Positions 63,401 to 64,000 of a stretch of 64,000 nucleotides of DNA are shown in pieces (position 1 is the first letter of the stretch; every line of letters begins with the position of its first letter). The stretch comes from Nematostella vectensis (Eukaryota; Cnidaria; Anthozoa; Actiniaria; Edwardsiidae): NCBI RefSeq assembly GCF_932526225.1, contig NC_064034.1, positions 13,096,887 to 13,160,886 on the forward strand, read 5' to 3'. A model generated the notes under the pieces. That model was not told the origin of the DNA. It made no database searches and saw only the letters and a program-made list of their open reading frames with translations. A program made the position numbers and the translations under genes.

Positions 63401-64000
63401 GGGCCAGTCAACACTCCTCTCCCCAAAGTCAGATGGTTTTTTATAAGTCTTTTCACCCCGAAGCCAAACGAATCAATTCCAGGTCATACAGACCCAGAAT
63501 AGCAGTGTAAACAATTTTGGAATCAATTTGGTTTCAGAAAAGACAGCATTTAGGAGAGCTGTGGTGATTCATTAGAAAATTATTTTCTCATCCGGGCAAA
63601 GCCAAACAAGAAAAAATCATCATGAATCCACCTTTGCTTGCAAATATCCATAAGCAAAGCACTCAATTATGCCCCAAAAGACTTCATGATGTCCTGAGAC
63701 ACTCTCCTAATATGCTCATAGCTGTATTTTTGATGAAAAATACAAGCAACCATCAACTTGTGCTGGCTTCAGCACATCGACGAGGGATTAAAAGTGGGGA
63801 CCGCAATGCACTGTTGGAAAGCTTGGATACCGCTGACTGGGTGCAGCTGTGTTTGACTTTGACGGGCTGTATAAAACTCAGAATAGGGGGGGAGGTATCT
63901 GTTTTCAGTCTGTTTTTTGTAAATTCAGCTCCAAAAAAGCCAGAAGTCAATGGGTTAATCAACCACCCCTAGATTTTAATCAAAATAACTAGACCTTTTT
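29467..64000. repeat. Macrosatellite: 1522-bp unit, ~22.7 copies, continuing beyond the window
   Basis: Identical landmarks recur every 1522 bp: AACACATTGACCCC at 29469, 30991, 32513 and so on, and GATATGCATCCAACCAAGG at 29603, 31125, 32647 and so on. Copies 2-22 look identical by eye apart from a G/A site at unit offset 1380 (A in copies 12, 15, 21 and 22). Copy 1 differs at six sites, all within 29484-29796. The unit has no recognisable rRNA, tRNA, snRNA, histone or protein domain. Two open frames of 140 and 116 codons recur with the unit, and copy 1 breaks the 140-codon one. Such homogeneity indicates recent amplification or active homogenisation. Confidence 0.98.

Overview
The window is eukaryotic nuclear DNA from an animal: genes are split by GT-AG introns, intergenic DNA is AT-rich, and LINE remnants, small inverted-repeat elements and minisatellites are dense. 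The mix (L1/Tx1-like and CR1/L2-like LINEs, a PAN plus discoidin secreted protein, a FYB/ADAP-type adaptor with YDDV motifs) fits an invertebrate, most likely an anthozoan cnidarian. That assignment is inference.

Layout. 1-4.2 kb: gene-poor DNA with short inverted-repeat elements and a ~430-bp tandem duplication, one copy of which carries a MITE with clean target-site duplications. 4.2-9.3 kb: a minus-strand L1/Tx1-like LINE with a frameshifted ORF1 and a heavily broken ORF2. 9.3-14.8 kb: low-complexity DNA and two plus-strand 3' ends of one CR1/L2-like LINE family, each carrying a long (TTAG)n tract. 14.9-17.1 kb: a complete three-exon gene for a secreted PAN/apple plus F5/8 type C protein (274 aa), possibly with a further leader exon at 12331. 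17.1-20.1 kb: MITEs, a minisatellite grown from a transposon terminus, and a probable promoter and 5' UTR exon.

20.2-27.3 kb: a complete gene of ten coding exons, whose phases all join, for a 504-aa FYB1/ADAP-like adaptor with a proline/lysine-rich N-terminus, seven acidic tyrosine motifs, a charged K/E/R helix and a helical-SH3-type domain. Two of its introns begin with minisatellites whose units copy the exon's own 5' splice site (about 49 x 22 bp and about 11 x 35 bp). A third minisatellite (31 bp) lies downstream of the gene.

29.47-64 kb: more than half of the window is one tandem array of a 1522-bp unit, about 22.7 copies and nearly identical, running off the right edge. The unit contains a ~1.0-kb segment with weak inverted ends flanked by TTAA (piggyBac-like MITE architecture) plus 514 bp of flank. 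The array starts exactly at that element's left end. Only the outermost ~330 bp of copy 1 is diverged, and a G/A variant marks copies 12, 15, 21 and 22. No convincing gene was found in the unit. The strongest candidates for something undescribed are this transposon-seeded macrosatellite and the paired minisatellites that duplicate 5' splice sites within a single gene.
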